A stretch of DNA of 64,000 bases, from assembly GCA_046331425.1 (NCBI GenBank), contig JAXLQU010000003.1, forward strand, positions 62,001 through 126,000, read 5' to 3'. The stretch is from JANNUT01 sp046331425. GTDB lineage: Bacteria; Acidobacteriota; Polarisedimenticolia; J045. Position numbers and translations under genes: made by a program. The notes under the pieces are model-generated. The model had not been told where the DNA came from. It was given only the letters and a program-made list of their open reading frames with translations, and ran no database searches. Every line of letters starts with the position of its first letter. Position 1 is the stretch's first letter. Shown piece by piece: positions 18,291 to 28,801 of this stretch.

Positions 18291-19726
18291 TCAGGGGAAG
18301 ATGCCCAACTCCATGTATGACGTTGCGATCTTCTCGATGGCTGAGATGTACGCCGCCGTACGATGATCCTTGACCTTCTTTACGCGTTTGAGGATTTCCG
18401 AGATTTCGTTGTAGGCGGTAATCATCGTCTCCTCGAGGCCCGAATGGACGAGATCGACTTCGTCCATCCCGCGCACCAGCTTGCGACGCAAGTCGGTGAG
18501 GTATTTCTTTCCGACGAGGTCCTCGGTCGCACCGACCAGCGACTCCCGCTTCCACTCGTCCAAACGCTTTTCGAGGCGCCCGTAGCGCATGTGCGTCAGA
18601 TTCTTGGTCCACTCGAAGTAGGAGACCGTTACACCGCCGGAGTTCAGGTAGATGTCGGGCAAAATCACGACACCCTTCGCCAGCAGGTGCTCCTCGGCCT
18701 CGGTGGTGGTTGGGCCATTTGCCGCTTCCGCGATGACGCGTGCCTTGATCTTCTTCACGTTGTCGCGATTGATCTGATTCTCCAGCGCTGCGGGGATCAA
18801 GATGTCGCAGGCGACCTCGAGGCTATCGGTACCCTTGGGAGTGTGCTTGCAGCCGGGGAACCCTTTGATGGTCCCCCGCTGCGCCTTCCATTCCTCCAAC
18901 GCATTGATGTCGATGCCGGCCGCGTTGTGCAGCGTACCGTCCCATTCGCCGATTGCGACGATCTTGGCCTGGTCCTCGTTGTGGAGAATCTTCGCCGTCC
19001 AGAATCCGACATTTCCGAAACCCTGGATCGCGATCTTCTTCCCGTTGAGGCTGCCACTGAGTCCGGCCGACTTCGCATCGTCTTTGTGCCTGAAGAACTC
19101 GCGCAGGCCGAACACGGTGCCGAGTCCAGTCGCTTCTCGGCGACCGCGGATGCCTCCCTGGCTGACCGGTTTGCCGGTGACGCATGCCATGTTGTCGAGG
19201 CCGCCCGGGAAAAAGGCATCGTAGGTGTCGGCCATCCATGACATCTCTCGTTCCCCGGTGCCGTAGTCGGGCGCAGGAACGTTGACTCCAGGACCGATGA
19301 AGTTCTTCTTGATCAACTCGGACGTGAATCGACGTGTGATCCTTTCGAGCTGTTCCTGCGAGTACTCGCGCGGGACTCAACTTCACGCCGCCCTTGGAAC
19401 CGCCGAACGGCACGTTTCGCGATAGCGCGGGATCATGTCGCCGCCGGAGCCATGATCTCGTGTTGATCGACCATGCGGCTGTAGCGGATCCCGCCTTTGG
19501 TGGCTTCTTATGCAGTGGCCTGTTCGGCGGCGCCCAGCCTTCGGGCATCCGGTATTCGTTGCCGAACTTCACCGGGAACTGAACGTAGTAGACGTTGTGT
19601 TGCAGACCTTGATCTGCTCAGTAGGCCAGGTGGGTAGTTCAGATGCTCTGCGGCCTTGTCGAACTGGCGGTTGACGATGTTCATCAGATTCAGATCTTCC
19701 GCCGCTGCGATCTGCTTTTTGGCCAC
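18291..19726 (-). pseudogene. gdhA: Glutamate dehydrogenase, interrupted by several indels
   Basis: Converts glutamate to 2-oxoglutarate and ammonia. The C-terminal 341 residues are intact (18291-19316) and carry the dinucleotide-binding segment KKIAIQGFGNVGFWTAK. The upstream part is spread over the three frames: a start ATG at 19724-19726 (MAKKQIAAAEDLNLMNIV), NEYRMPEGW and the catalytic-lysine region HKKP in a second frame, and VPFGGSKGGVKLSP further on. At least four frame changes fall between about 19320 and 19630. Protein sense is conserved on both sides of each break, so sequencing error is more likely than inactivation. If real, the gene would not make a full enzyme. Confidence 0.85.
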
Positions 19727-19976
19727 CCGCGTTTCCTCCAGCCCACTCGGCGCGCCGCCGCGAGATTGGTTGTGGGCGAACTATGAATGAACAAACCCAA
19801 TTCGAGATAACCCCGGCAGCGCCTGGGCCGGCGGATTCTAGCCAGGGGTCATGAGAGCGTCAATCCTGAAGGGCGATCAGCGCTCCGCCACTCGGACGAG
19901 TGGGCGCCGGCGACCAACAGACCGGCGGCTCGCTCTACGTCACGGTCGGCTGAGGCATTTCCATGCGGAAGTCCGA
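19727..19976. other. Intergenic region with a short inverted repeat
   Basis: Lies between the end of the DUF1501 gene and the start of the glutamate dehydrogenase gene, both leftward, and probably carries the latter's promoter. CCACTCG (19888-19894) and CGAGTGG (19897-19903) form a 7-bp hairpin with a 2-base gap. No T-run follows in either direction, so I do not call it a terminator. No gene is visible. Confidence 0.4.
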
Positions 19977-21386
19977 TTACGTGAACAGGTTCAGTTCGGA
20001 GCAGTCCGGCGCTGGTGTATCCCGGGAACACGGTGTCGACCGTGGCTGGATTCGCACCCATGTGATCGCGCAAGATCTCCCAGAACAGTGCCCGGTAGTC
20101 GGTGCGATGCGGCAGATAGTGTCCATCGATTCCGAACGTGCGCCTGATTTCATGTCGCCAGCGTCGCCAGTTGTGAACACCACCGTTGACGTTGCCGCCT
20201 GCACCAGACTGAACGTGGCTTGCCCCGTGATCGGTACCGAGGCTACCGTTTCTCCACGAGATGTTCGTCGAATTCCGAGAACGTCGCGGCGGCGGCATCA
20301 TCCCAAATCGCCGCGTAGTTGCGCTGCTGGCCAGGTTGTCGTTAGCGGCGCCCGTGAATACGAGGCGCAGCGAGTTAAATCCCGTAGGCGACACTTCAGC
20401 AAGTCGGGATGCGGGCCGGTCGCCGTGCCCTGCCCGTCGTGAGTGTCGAATCCGCCCATTTCCATGCCGGCGAGCCGAGTTCCATTGCCGCGACCGTCGC
20501 TTTCCAAAAGTGATAGCGCGCAGACCCGCAGGTTCTTGAAAAATCCATAGGCACCGAAGCCGAAGCCAGGGGTGTCTGTTGTCGCGTCGACCGGGAACAG
20601 GTACGCACCCGTATTGGGGTCTTTGGGATTCCAGTTCGCCTGATCCCACAGTTTGTATTGCTGCGTCACGTCGATCAGCTTCACGCCCGTCTGCGAGAGC
20701 ACCGGGCGGAACGGCTCCAAACCGTTTGTCCGGACAAAAATCTCGCGCCAGGAGTTACGGTACTTGGTTTTGATCGGATCGGTTTGCAGATAGTCGAACG
20801 CATCGACGTTGGCAATGTTGACGAATCGATCCTGGCCGTTGATCAAACCTGGGGTCGCGCCGTTGACCGTGAGCACCGGCAACGCTCCGCTCGCCAGGGA
20901 GTTGGCCGCGACATAGCGGTAAAGCCAGCCGTTGCTGATCCCTTTCGTGGCTGGATCACCGCCGTTCCAGATCTTGTACCCATCGAAGTGGGAGAGCGTC
21001 ATCGAGGGATACCCAACCCGATGGACGACCGCCAAATCGCCAGCGTTATAGCAGTCCATCAGCTTGGCGAGCGACGGGTGAAAGCTGGCGAACCCGTTGA
21101 GATTGATCCCTCCACCGGGCTGACCAGGCTGCGGGATGTAGAGTGAAGGCCGGTTGGTGAGGTTGTAGTCGGGATCGCCGTGCGGGATGACGGTATTGAT
21201 GACATCGCAACCGCCACCCATGTAGAGAAACAGCAGCCGTTTGCCGGTGGCTGAATCGCTCGCCGCCATCGCATAGTCGACCAACGAGCTGGGAAGGAAT
21301 GTAGACAGCCCCACGCCTGCCAACGTCAGGCCTGAGCCTTTGAGGAAGCTGCGACGGTTGCACGTGCAGTTTTCATGACCTTTCAT
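19977..21386 (-). pseudogene. DUF1501 secreted protein (Tat signal), frameshifted near its end
   Basis: Begins with a twin-arginine signal, CNRRSFLKGSGLTLAGVG, so it is exported folded. The DUF1501 (sulfatase-like) domain follows with YMGGGCDVINTVIPHGDP, and VHRVGYPSMTLSHFDGYKIW. The frame is intact for about 330 residues to GGFDTHDGQGTATG. It then moves to another frame that reads INSLRLVFTGAANDN, SWRNGSLGTDHG and DTVFPGYTSAGL, typical of the family C-terminus. The final NLFT with a TAA at 19977-19979 is in a third frame. The 5' end lies 10 bp after the DUF1800 gene; the two families are known partners in one operon, function unknown. Confidence 0.8.
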
Positions 21387-21396
21387 CGCACCCTCC

Positions 21397-23245
21397 TCAC
21401 TGCTCGAGATACTGCGGGAAGCCGATCATGAACGCGACCATTCTGCGGATTCGATCGTCGGTCACGGTTGCCGGTACGCCGTTATCGTCCGTGGTAAGAA
21501 AATCGATGGCTCGCTGCCGCTCGTACGGCGTCAACGCGCCGCCAAACAGGATGTTCGAGTAGAAGTCGACCAGGCTTGCCGGAGGAGAGGTCGCGTTCAG
21601 GCCGTTGTCGGCCAAGAGCGGAATGATGTCCTCGTAGAACGCGAGTTGCGTGGTGACATCCCAGCCGAAGTTTTGGCGTTCCAGCAGATCGTTGGTGTTG
21701 ATCCAGTCTTTCGCCAACTCGCTGTAGCCGGTAGGTTCGGCTTTCTGATGCGGTAGCATCTGCATTCGAGTGAGGTAGTTGTAGAGCGTTCCCAAGTTAG
21801 ACGGATTGGTGTCCGCACGTGTCGCACGATAAGTCGCTGCGAACTGCTCGAAGGGCGTTTTGATCTTGTTCCCGACCTTGTCCGGGTCCATCAGGGTCGC
21901 GAAGTCGAGCACCTTCTTTAGAACCTCCAAATTGCTGCCGCCCGTAGCGGTCCAGCGATCGACGACGGTTTGGATCATTGCGGGTGTGGGATTCTCGGTG
22001 ATGAACTTTTGCAGCAGCTTCTTGGAAATGAACTGCTTGGTCGACGGGTGATCGGCCACCGCGTCGAGTGCAGCGTAGGCATCGTTGATCCCTGGAGCCG
22101 TCGGCTGCCCGCCACCGTTGCAGGTCGAAGCGATGTTGACTTGTTGCGGCGTACCGGCGAACAACACCTTCGCACCGCAATCATGCTTGGTGAAATCGAA
22201 GTGCGGCTCGTACCTGCCGCCGACGATATTGCACCCGGCCGCTGGGTCGGCGTACTGGTGTGTGGTGAGTTCGTTCGAGTTGTTCTTGCGGCAAACCGTC
22301 CACCCGGTCCAAACCCGCGCCATTTCACGAACATCGTTTTGCGTGTAGCCGCCGTCGACACCCATGGTATGTAGTTCCATCAACTCGCGGCCGTAGTTTT
22401 CGTTCGGCTTGCCGACGACATTCTCGGTCGTGTCCAAGTACGGGATCATCGCCGGACCGAGTGCGCTCATTTCGAGCATGTCGCGGAACGTGCCGTTGAA
22501 CGCGTAGTAGCGGAAGTGCTCCATCTCGCGATATTCGGTATCGGCCGTTACGTCTTGCGCCGGGAAGTAGGTCTCGTAGACCTGATTCCAATCGGTACTG
22601 AAGTGATTGCTCCAAAACTCGGCCACCACTTGTTGCAGCTGCCGCCGGCCGTAGACCGCCAGCACCAGATCGCGATAGGCCAACTCTTGCGCATTGTCTG
22701 GCGGTGTGAAGTTGCTCAGCTGCGAGTTCAACGGCGTGTTGTCCGCCTCGCTGATCGCCGCCGGGTTGAGTTGCTCGTTGAGAAACCCTTGCGTCCCCAG
22801 CGCAGCGAGTCGCGTCTTGACGTAGTCGTTCCAGCCGTAGGTGATGCGGTCGAGCAGGTGATGATCCATCACCTGCTTGCAGTTCCCCAGCGTAGCGTGC
22901 GCTTGACCGGACGAAGCGTTGCCGGGAGTGCCTTCACCATCAACGTTCGAACCGGTGACCAGGTAGACGAACGCGTCGCCGATCGATGGCAGCACTGGTG
23001 TCGATACGGAGAGCGTGCTCAGGTTGTATTTGTGACAGCGTGGCGGCTGCGCTGGGCGCAGCAACTGCAGCGCCGACCCACGATAGACGTTGTAGTTTGT
23101 CGCACCTGCCGTCGACGACCGGGTGAGCGTGTCGTCGTGCTGAATCCAACGCCGGAAAATACACCTCTGGCGGCGGCACTGCGAAGGCGGCAGCGGCAGC
23201 AGCGCATGCGACAGCCAGCATCGCCCCGATTCGTGTCCGGTACAT
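21397..23245 (-). CDS. DUF1800 secreted protein, one frame change near the N-terminus
   Basis: About 615 residues. The DUF1800 domain is unbroken from about 23050 to the stop, with LLDRITYGWNDYVK, AEFWSNHFSTD, NENYGRELMELHTMGV and VREMARVWTGWTV. Before it lies a fibronectin-like segment with ATNYNVYRG and FVYLVTG. The signal peptide (MYRTRIGAMLAVACAAAAAAFA) is in a different frame starting at 23245, so one indel lies near 23130-23160. A start at 23258 with a better ribosome-binding site is in yet another frame. The gene is first of the DUF1800-DUF1501 pair. Function is unknown; such pairs are common in Acidobacteriota, Planctomycetota and Proteobacteria. Confidence 0.78.
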
Positions 23246-23495
23246 CGAGGTTGGTCATGCCGATCTCCGGAGTCGAGGCTCGGATGTGATCGCCACACCC
23301 TGGAACTCACCGGAGCACGGAAAGTGCAGCAGTTCAAGGAGGCCCCTCCTCCGCGTGCGTATTCTGCAGAACACCGCGCTCGAGTCAAAGCCGAAAAAGA
23401 GGCCGATTCGCGCGAGGCGACGCGCATCTGGCAGGTCGATAAGCGTTCCGGAAAACCTTACCGCCTTGTTTCTTCCCGACCTTTCCTGGGTAGAG

Positions 23496-26276
23496 TCAGG
23501 CCTGATGCTTCGGGCCGGCCGGCGCAATAAGCGGCCATCGACGGGTGAGTTTTCGTCCACTGCTGGCAAGCGCCCTCGAGCGCAACCCGCAGCGAGGCTT
23601 GACCCTGCGTACCGCACAGCCGAGATCGTCGTCGACGAACCCTTCCAGACAGTGCATCGGCCTCATCGCCCGCCAAGCTCGATGACTCTCAGTTGATCGC
23701 CGCTGAAGGTGTACCGGCCAGAGTCTGTGCGTCACCCCAAGTGTCGAAGGCTTTGTTGCGGGCAGGCGGGGTTGGCGTGCTTTCGGGGACAGGAAGCCGA
23801 TCAGGATCTGCGCCTCCGGGTATCGCGGCTGGTCACTGCGGCAACCTCGATCGCACCAGCCTGCCGAATCCTCGCCCACATCGCCGAGAGCGCCGCCGAG
23901 TTCGCTTCCTCGAAGGCGTGCCGTGGCCTTGCCGTTGCTGATCACCAGTTCGATCATCAGTTCACCGGAATCGGCAATCGGCGTGGTTTCGACCGCCGCA
24001 GGCAGCGTCGGCAGTATCGCCCGCACGGCACGATACGGAGTCCGCTGAGGGTCGAGCGCGCTCAGCGAGACTTGCCACGGCAGCGGCAGACGGAATCGAT
24101 CAGGCCCGTCGTTCAGAACCGGCGTCAGCGTGACAGCAACACGCCGCGGCTCGCACACGGTGTAAGCGTTCTCGAGTGTCGCGCTCCCATCGGCGCCCGC
24201 GATGGTCAGGTGATACGGCCCCGTTGCGAAACCCGCCGGAGCAACGGTCGAAACCTGTGTGCTCGAGTTGAAGAAGACAGTTGCCAAACGAGGGTTGAGG
24301 CGGAGCGTGGCGATCCCGCTGACACCATCAGCGACGATCACGTCAGGCGCTCCGCCAGCGATCGCCCGCACCGATCCAGGCGTGTCGTATGAACCGAAAA
24401 CAAACGGATGCGCTCGATCGGTCACATCGATCAGCGCCAGGCCGGCGACGCCGGCGGCCACCGACAATGTGTCGCCGTCGAGTCGTAGCCCGAGCGCGTT
24501 ACCGGGCAGCATCGCTTGACCGATGACTTGCGGCGCGCGCGGGTTTGCCACGTCGAGAATCACGACACCGTTGAAATCATCGGCGACGAAAAGTTCAGTT
24601 CCCGATACCGCGACACCGACGGAGCGACCCTGCGTGTCGATGTTGGAGAGCAGTGTGGGGCGGCGTGGGTTGGACACGTCGATGAGTTGCAAGCCACGCA
24701 GGTAGTCGGCGACGTACGCCACGTTGCCTTGCACGGCGACCCCGAACGAGCGGCCGGGCGTGTCGTAAAAACCGAGCTGTACCGGCGCCGCGGGATTGGA
24801 GATATCGATCAGGCGCAGTCCGCGCGCATCGTCAGCGACATAAGCAACGTCTCCCTCGACAGCCAGCGCGAGGGCGTTTCCGGTCGTGTCAAAGCCGCCC
24901 AGTACGACGGGCGCACTCGGATTTTCTACATCCACGATCAGAAGCCCGTTGAGTCCGTCAGCAACGAAGGCGCGAGTCCCGGCCACGACCACCGCCTCGG
25001 CGTTCCCGTCAGTGTCGAGTGCACCGAGCGGTATGAGTGCACGAGGATTGGACGCGTCGAAGGTGAGCAGACCAGCCTCACCGGCGGCGACATACAAAGT
25101 GTTCCCGCTCAACACAGCGTCGCGCGCCTCTGAAGGCAACGGCAAGCTTGCCGCGAGTGTGTTGGGCGCCGCGGATCGGCGCACATCAAATACGGCAAGC
25201 CCCTGAAAGAAGTCTGAAAGGTAGGCATACCCGCCCACGACCTGCACAGCGGTTGTTTGCGCGCCCGACGGCGGCACCGTGTTGCCGATCATGCGCGGCG
25301 AGGCCGGATTCGCAACGTCCAAGATTGTGAGGCCTGCCGGGCCGTCGGCAACGAACAGCCGTTTTCCCTCGAGCCAAATACCGGAGGGGCTGCCGGGTGT
25401 CGTGATCTGCGACGTGAGCGCCGGCGCGTTGATGTTGCTCAGATCGAACGCAAACAGACCGCCAATCGGGTCGGAGACCAGCGCAACACCGCCGCTGACG
25501 ACGACGTCGTAAGCCAGCCCTGCCGTCGGCGCTCCGCTACCGTAACGCGTCGGCGATTCGGGCACGCTCACATCGTAGACTTGCAAGCCGGCCGCGCCGT
25601 CAGCCACGTACGCCAGCTGGTCGCGAACGATCACGCCGTAACTGAAATCTTGCGTTGGAATCTGACCTCGCAACAGCGGCATCGACGGATCGGAGATGTC
25701 GACGATTAGAACTCCTTCACTTCCGGCAGCGATGTACGCCATCGGTCCGGCGATCGTCATGCTCTGCGGATAGCCGGTGGGGTGATAGAGCACGGCCAGC
25801 TCACGGGGATGCGCAGGATCGCTCAGATCGACCGACCGCAGCGCGATCACGTAGGTGTAGGGATTGAGCGTCGCGATGAAAGCGGTTGTTCCACGGATGG
25901 CCAGCGCCTGCCCGCGGTCGACGGTATCGAAGCTGCCGATCACTTGCGGTGCGCGCGGGTCGGCGACATCGAGCACGCGAAACCCACCGAACTTGTCGAC
26001 ATGCTCGAAGAACGCGACCAGCGCCAGGTCGCCGTCTCGCGCGACGTCGTAGCAGTCGACCAGCAGGTCGGCGCGTCCCGCCATGACCGGCCCACCAGGC
26101 AGCAACGCCGCCTTCAGGCCGGGCGCCAGATTCTGGCCTCTGATTGCCAGCGTCACCTCGGCATTGGGTGGACCTGCCGCCGGATTGACCGATTCGAGCA
26201 CCGGAACCGTTTGCGACCTGGCCGCGCCGCTCGCGAGCATCCCCGCCACCAACAACGATCCCAGATATCGACGCAT
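23496..26276 (-). CDS. Secreted LVIVD-repeat beta-propeller protein with IPT/TIG domain
   Basis: About 926 residues. The ATG at 26274-26276 has GGGAGG six bases upstream and begins a 20-residue signal peptide. An IPT/TIG-like domain (VNPAAGPPNAEVTLAIRGQNL) is followed by about fourteen repeats of 40-45 residues with the pattern VAVQGNVAYVADYLRGLQLIDVSNP, the LVIVD family, which folds as propellers. A second Ig-like segment (YHLTIAGADGSATLENAY) follows. After about 'NGKATARLRGSE' (near 23900) the composition changes abruptly to Arg/Pro/Ser-rich, so a frameshift is likely and the last 130 residues may not be real. Probably an extracellular or outer-surface binding protein. Confidence 0.8.
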   Translation of the reverse strand: MRRYLGSLLVAGMLASGAARSQTVPVLESVNPAAGPPNAEVTLAIRGQNLAPGLKAALLPGGPVMAGRADLLVDCYDVARDGDLALVAFFEHVDKFGGFRVLDVADPRAPQVIGSFDTVDRGQALAIRGTTAFIATLNPYTYVIALRSVDLSDPAHPRELAVLYHPTGYPQSMTIAGPMAYIAAGSEGVLIVDISDPSMPLLRGQIPTQDFSYGVIVRDQLAYVADGAAGLQVYDVSVPESPTRYGSGAPTAGLAYDVVVSGGVALVSDPIGGLFAFDLSNINAPALTSQITTPGSPSGIWLEGKRLFVADGPAGLTILDVANPASPRMIGNTVPPSGAQTTAVQVVGGYAYLSDFFQGLAVFDVRRSAAPNTLAASLPLPSEARDAVLSGNTLYVAAGEAGLLTFDASNPRALIPLGALDTDGNAEAVVVAGTRAFVADGLNGLLIVDVENPSAPVVLGGFDTTGNALALAVEGDVAYVADDARGLRLIDISNPAAPVQLGFYDTPGRSFGVAVQGNVAYVADYLRGLQLIDVSNPRRPTLLSNIDTQGRSVGVAVSGTELFVADDFNGVVILDVANPRAPQVIGQAMLPGNALGLRLDGDTLSVAAGVAGLALIDVTDRAHPFVFGSYDTPGSVRAIAGGAPDVIVADGVSGIATLRLNPRLATVFFNSSTQVSTVAPAGFATGPYHLTIAGADGSATLENAYTVCEPRRVAVTLTPVLNDGPDRFRLPLPWQVSLSALDPQRTPYRAVRAILPTLPAAVETTPIADSGELMIELVISNGKATARLRGSELGGALGDVGEDSAGWCDRGCRSDQPRYPEAQILIGFLSPKARQPRLPATKPSTLGVTHRLWPVHLQRRSTESHRAWRAMRPMHCLEGFVDDDLGCAVRRVKPRCGLRSRALASSGRKLTRRWPLIAPAGPKHQA

Positions 26277-26332
26277 CTTCGACCTCCCGAGAACCCTTCG
26301 AGCCGCCGAGAAAGTACGCCAAATCCTCACGA

Positions 26333-26356
26333 AATTCGGGGAGGTTCTACGAATTT
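26333..26356. repeat. Copy 2 of dispersed AATTCGGGGA element
   Basis: AATTCGGGGAGGTTCTACG followed by AATTT lies between ctaA and the LVIVD gene. It differs from the copy at 275 at only a few bases. Here the ends also form a perfect 8-bp inverted repeat, GAAATTCG (26331-26338) and CGAATTTC (26350-26357), which would give a hairpin with an 11-base loop. Confidence 0.5.
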
Positions 26357-26379
26357 CTCGACCGCGGTCCCGCGCCTGG

Positions 26380-27684
26380 TCAGGCCGGACGACGGATTGC
26401 TTCGACGTGCTCCGGCGCGGAGACCAGTCGGAATGTCCAGACGGTCAGGAGCGCGGTCGCGGCCAGCATCAGAGCCCCGTTGGTCTGATGCAGCGTGGTG
26501 AAGAGCACATCGGCGGCGGTCGGCGGTTCTTGTGCGGCGCGGGCACCGCTGGCCACCAAAGCTGCGAACCCGAGAATCAGTTGGAGGCTGGTCACCACCA
26601 TCAACAGCGCACCGATCGATGCCAAGGGAGGTCGCTCATGATGCTGCGACCGAGCGCGCATCCCACACACGAACGCCAAGGTTGCGACCGCGGCTGCTAC
26701 CGCCAAGTGCGGCAACACACCCTTACCGGTGTGCCGAACGATGGCACCCAAGGCGAGCTGACCGACGAGTGTGCCGAGCAACGCCACGACCCAGGCTCGA
26801 TCGCTTCCCACGTGAAGTGCGCGCCCGCGATCGAAGGCGCGCCAACGTCGCGAGCAGAAGGCTGCGATCGAAACGATCAGTGCGAGGAACAACTGTCCCA
26901 CAACCCCGTGCACGACGGCGAGCAACAGGCTCGCCTCGGTGACACGAAAACCGCCGATCGCTCCCTGGACCGAGACCATGACCAACGCCACGATTCCGAG
27001 CAGCTTGAGCCAGCGTCGAGAGTCAGCCATCAACAAGCGCAGACACAACGTCAGTGTGGTCAGGCCGACCAAGACTCCGAACAGTCGATGTGCGTGCTCG
27101 TAATAGATGCCACCCGTCATGCGCGACAGAGGATACAAGAACATGTTCGAACCGAAGGTGCGCGGCCAGTCCGGGACTGCCATCCCCGCTTCGTTGCTGG
27201 TGACCAGTCCGCCGATCGCCATCATGCAGAACGTCGCGCCGGCCAACCCGATCGCGAACACCGCGTTCCACGAACCGCGATCGAGCGGCGTGCTTGGACG
27301 ACGTGCGCCGAACCAAGCTCCGATCGCTCCCAACAGCGCGCCGAAGCCGAGTGCTCCGGGCACCCAAAGCGCCGCACGCCGAACGATCCCATCGGGATCG
27401 GCTCCACTCAAAAGACTGAGCAGGATCAGCGTGTTGACCAACATCGTGACAACCCCGGCCATTGCGCCGGTCCCGAGCGCAGCGCGCACGTGTCGCCCCG
27501 CGAAATAACCACCACCGACGCTCAACACCACCATCGTCGCCAACACGATCGGAGGCGGGGCTTGCACGAACGGCAACCGCAGCACGTAACCGGCTGCCCA
27601 CATCGCGGCGGCGGTGCAAAAGCCAAGCGCGAGAATCGCACCAGCGTCGAGTTGCGGACGTTCGAACGGCGGACGTTCTGTCAT
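26380..27684 (-). CDS. ctaA: COX15/CtaA family heme A synthase
   Basis: About 434 residues with roughly ten to twelve membrane helices. The CtaA/COX15 part begins around residue 135: GGLVTSNEAGMAVPDWPRTFG, YEHAHRLFGVLVGL (heme-ligand His), VHGVVGQLFLAL and the late TTLHQTNGALMLA (second His pair). It oxidises heme O to heme A for the aa3 oxidase. The N-terminal 130 residues add about four extra helices not found in minimal CtaA. ATG 27684 is chosen; an upstream start at 27747 adds a non-hydrophobic stretch. Divergent from ctaB across about 135 bp. Confidence 0.87.
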   Translation of the reverse strand: MTERPPFERPQLDAGAILALGFCTAAAMWAAGYVLRLPFVQAPPPIVLATMVVLSVGGGYFAGRHVRAALGTGAMAGVVTMLVNTLILLSLLSGADPDGIVRRAALWVPGALGFGALLGAIGAWFGARRPSTPLDRGSWNAVFAIGLAGATFCMMAIGGLVTSNEAGMAVPDWPRTFGSNMFLYPLSRMTGGIYYEHAHRLFGVLVGLTTLTLCLRLLMADSRRWLKLLGIVALVMVSVQGAIGGFRVTEASLLLAVVHGVVGQLFLALIVSIAAFCSRRWRAFDRGRALHVGSDRAWVVALLGTLVGQLALGAIVRHTGKGVLPHLAVAAAVATLAFVCGMRARSQHHERPPLASIGALLMVVTSLQLILGFAALVASGARAAQEPPTAADVLFTTLHQTNGALMLAATALLTVWTFRLVSAPEHVEAIRRPA

Positions 27685-27818
27685 TGCGCGCCATTCTATC
27701 CAGCGGGTTCCGGCCGCGCCGCCTGTTTTCGCATCCGATAGCCGCATCGGGGCGGGTCGTCTACTATGGCTCCTCCACGCACGATCCCCTGCCAGCTAAC
27801 GTGATCGAGACCCCCGGT

Positions 27819-28801
27819 ATGCAGTCCGAAACGGTTCCTCAGCAAGCGCACGCTCAAACCGGCACCAGCGTCCGGGAGTTGTTGTCGCTGTACATGGCGC
27901 TCGGCAAGGCGCGATTGTCGTCGCTGGTTGTCCTCACCACGGTCGTCGGATACATCACAGGCGCCGCGGTGATCGACTGGCCGACGCTGCTCTGGACTAC
28001 CCTGGGCACGGCGCTTTTGGCCTGCGGAGCGAACGGGCTCAATCAGTGGATGGAACTCGACCGCGACGCGCAGATGGAACGCACGCGCAGCCGTCCGATC
28101 CCCTCGGGTCGACTCACCCCTGATGCATGGCTTCCTAGTCTCTGCGTCAATGTTGGTTTCCGGATGCTGGTCCTCGGAGCGTTCAGCCAGCCGCTCACGG
28201 CATTGCCTCGCCCGGTCGCGGCCGCCACCTACCTGATTGTCTACACACCTCTGAAGTCCAAAAAGCACGCTCAACACGCTGGTCGGCGCAATCTCGGGCG
28301 CGCTGCCTCCTGTAATGGGATGGACGGCGGCGCGCGGCACGCTCGATGTCGAAGCGGCGATCTTGTTCGGCATCCTCTTCGTCTGGCAGGTGCCGCACTT
28401 CTTGGCGTTGGCCTGGCCTACCGAGAGGACTACGAACGCGGCGCTGGGGTCGCATGCTTCCGGAGTGTCGATCGCGACGGCCGACTCACCGGCGCACTGG
28501 CGTTGGTCTACAGCCTGGCACTGATACCGATTGCACTCGCAGGCTTCTTGGCCGAAATGGCGGGCGGCCTGTTTGCTTTCGCGCGCCGCCGCGCGACGAG
28601 CCCGGCGTTTCGTGGACAGCGCTTTCGTTTCTTCGCAAGCGAACCGCACAAAGCGCGCGCACATTGTTCTTCGCGAGCCTGATCTATCTGCCGCTGACAC
28701 TGGGACTGTTGGTTGCGAATCGCTCCGTCGGCACAGATATCGTGGCAGTGCCCTGGCCGCCGGTCGCCGTGCCTGCGAGTGCCAACGCCGATCGTGGCTG
28801 A
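27819..28801 (+). pseudogene. ctaB: CtaB protoheme IX farnesyltransferase (heme O synthase), frameshifted
   Basis: Adds a farnesyl group to heme B to make heme O, the substrate of the neighbouring CtaA. The first 130 residues are in frame from the ATG at 27819. They include YMALGKARLSSLVVLTTVVGY and the prenyl-diphosphate motif NQWMELDRDAQMERTRSRPIP (the NxxxDxxxDxxMxRT signature). After TPLKSK (about 28255) the frame changes: GALPPVMGWTAARG and LFGILFVWQVPHFLALAW appear in another frame, then YREDYERG, and the C-terminal SLIYLPLTLGLLVANR in a third. The protein would be complete if these indels are sequencing errors. Confidence 0.82.

Noticed and set aside
19888..19903. Terminator after DUF1501
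   Set aside because: Short hairpin without a following T-run in either direction.
26083..27741. Open frame of 552 codons on the plus strand
   Set aside because: Antisense to ctaA and the LVIVD gene; composition is Gln/Arg/His-rich, typical of a shadow frame.
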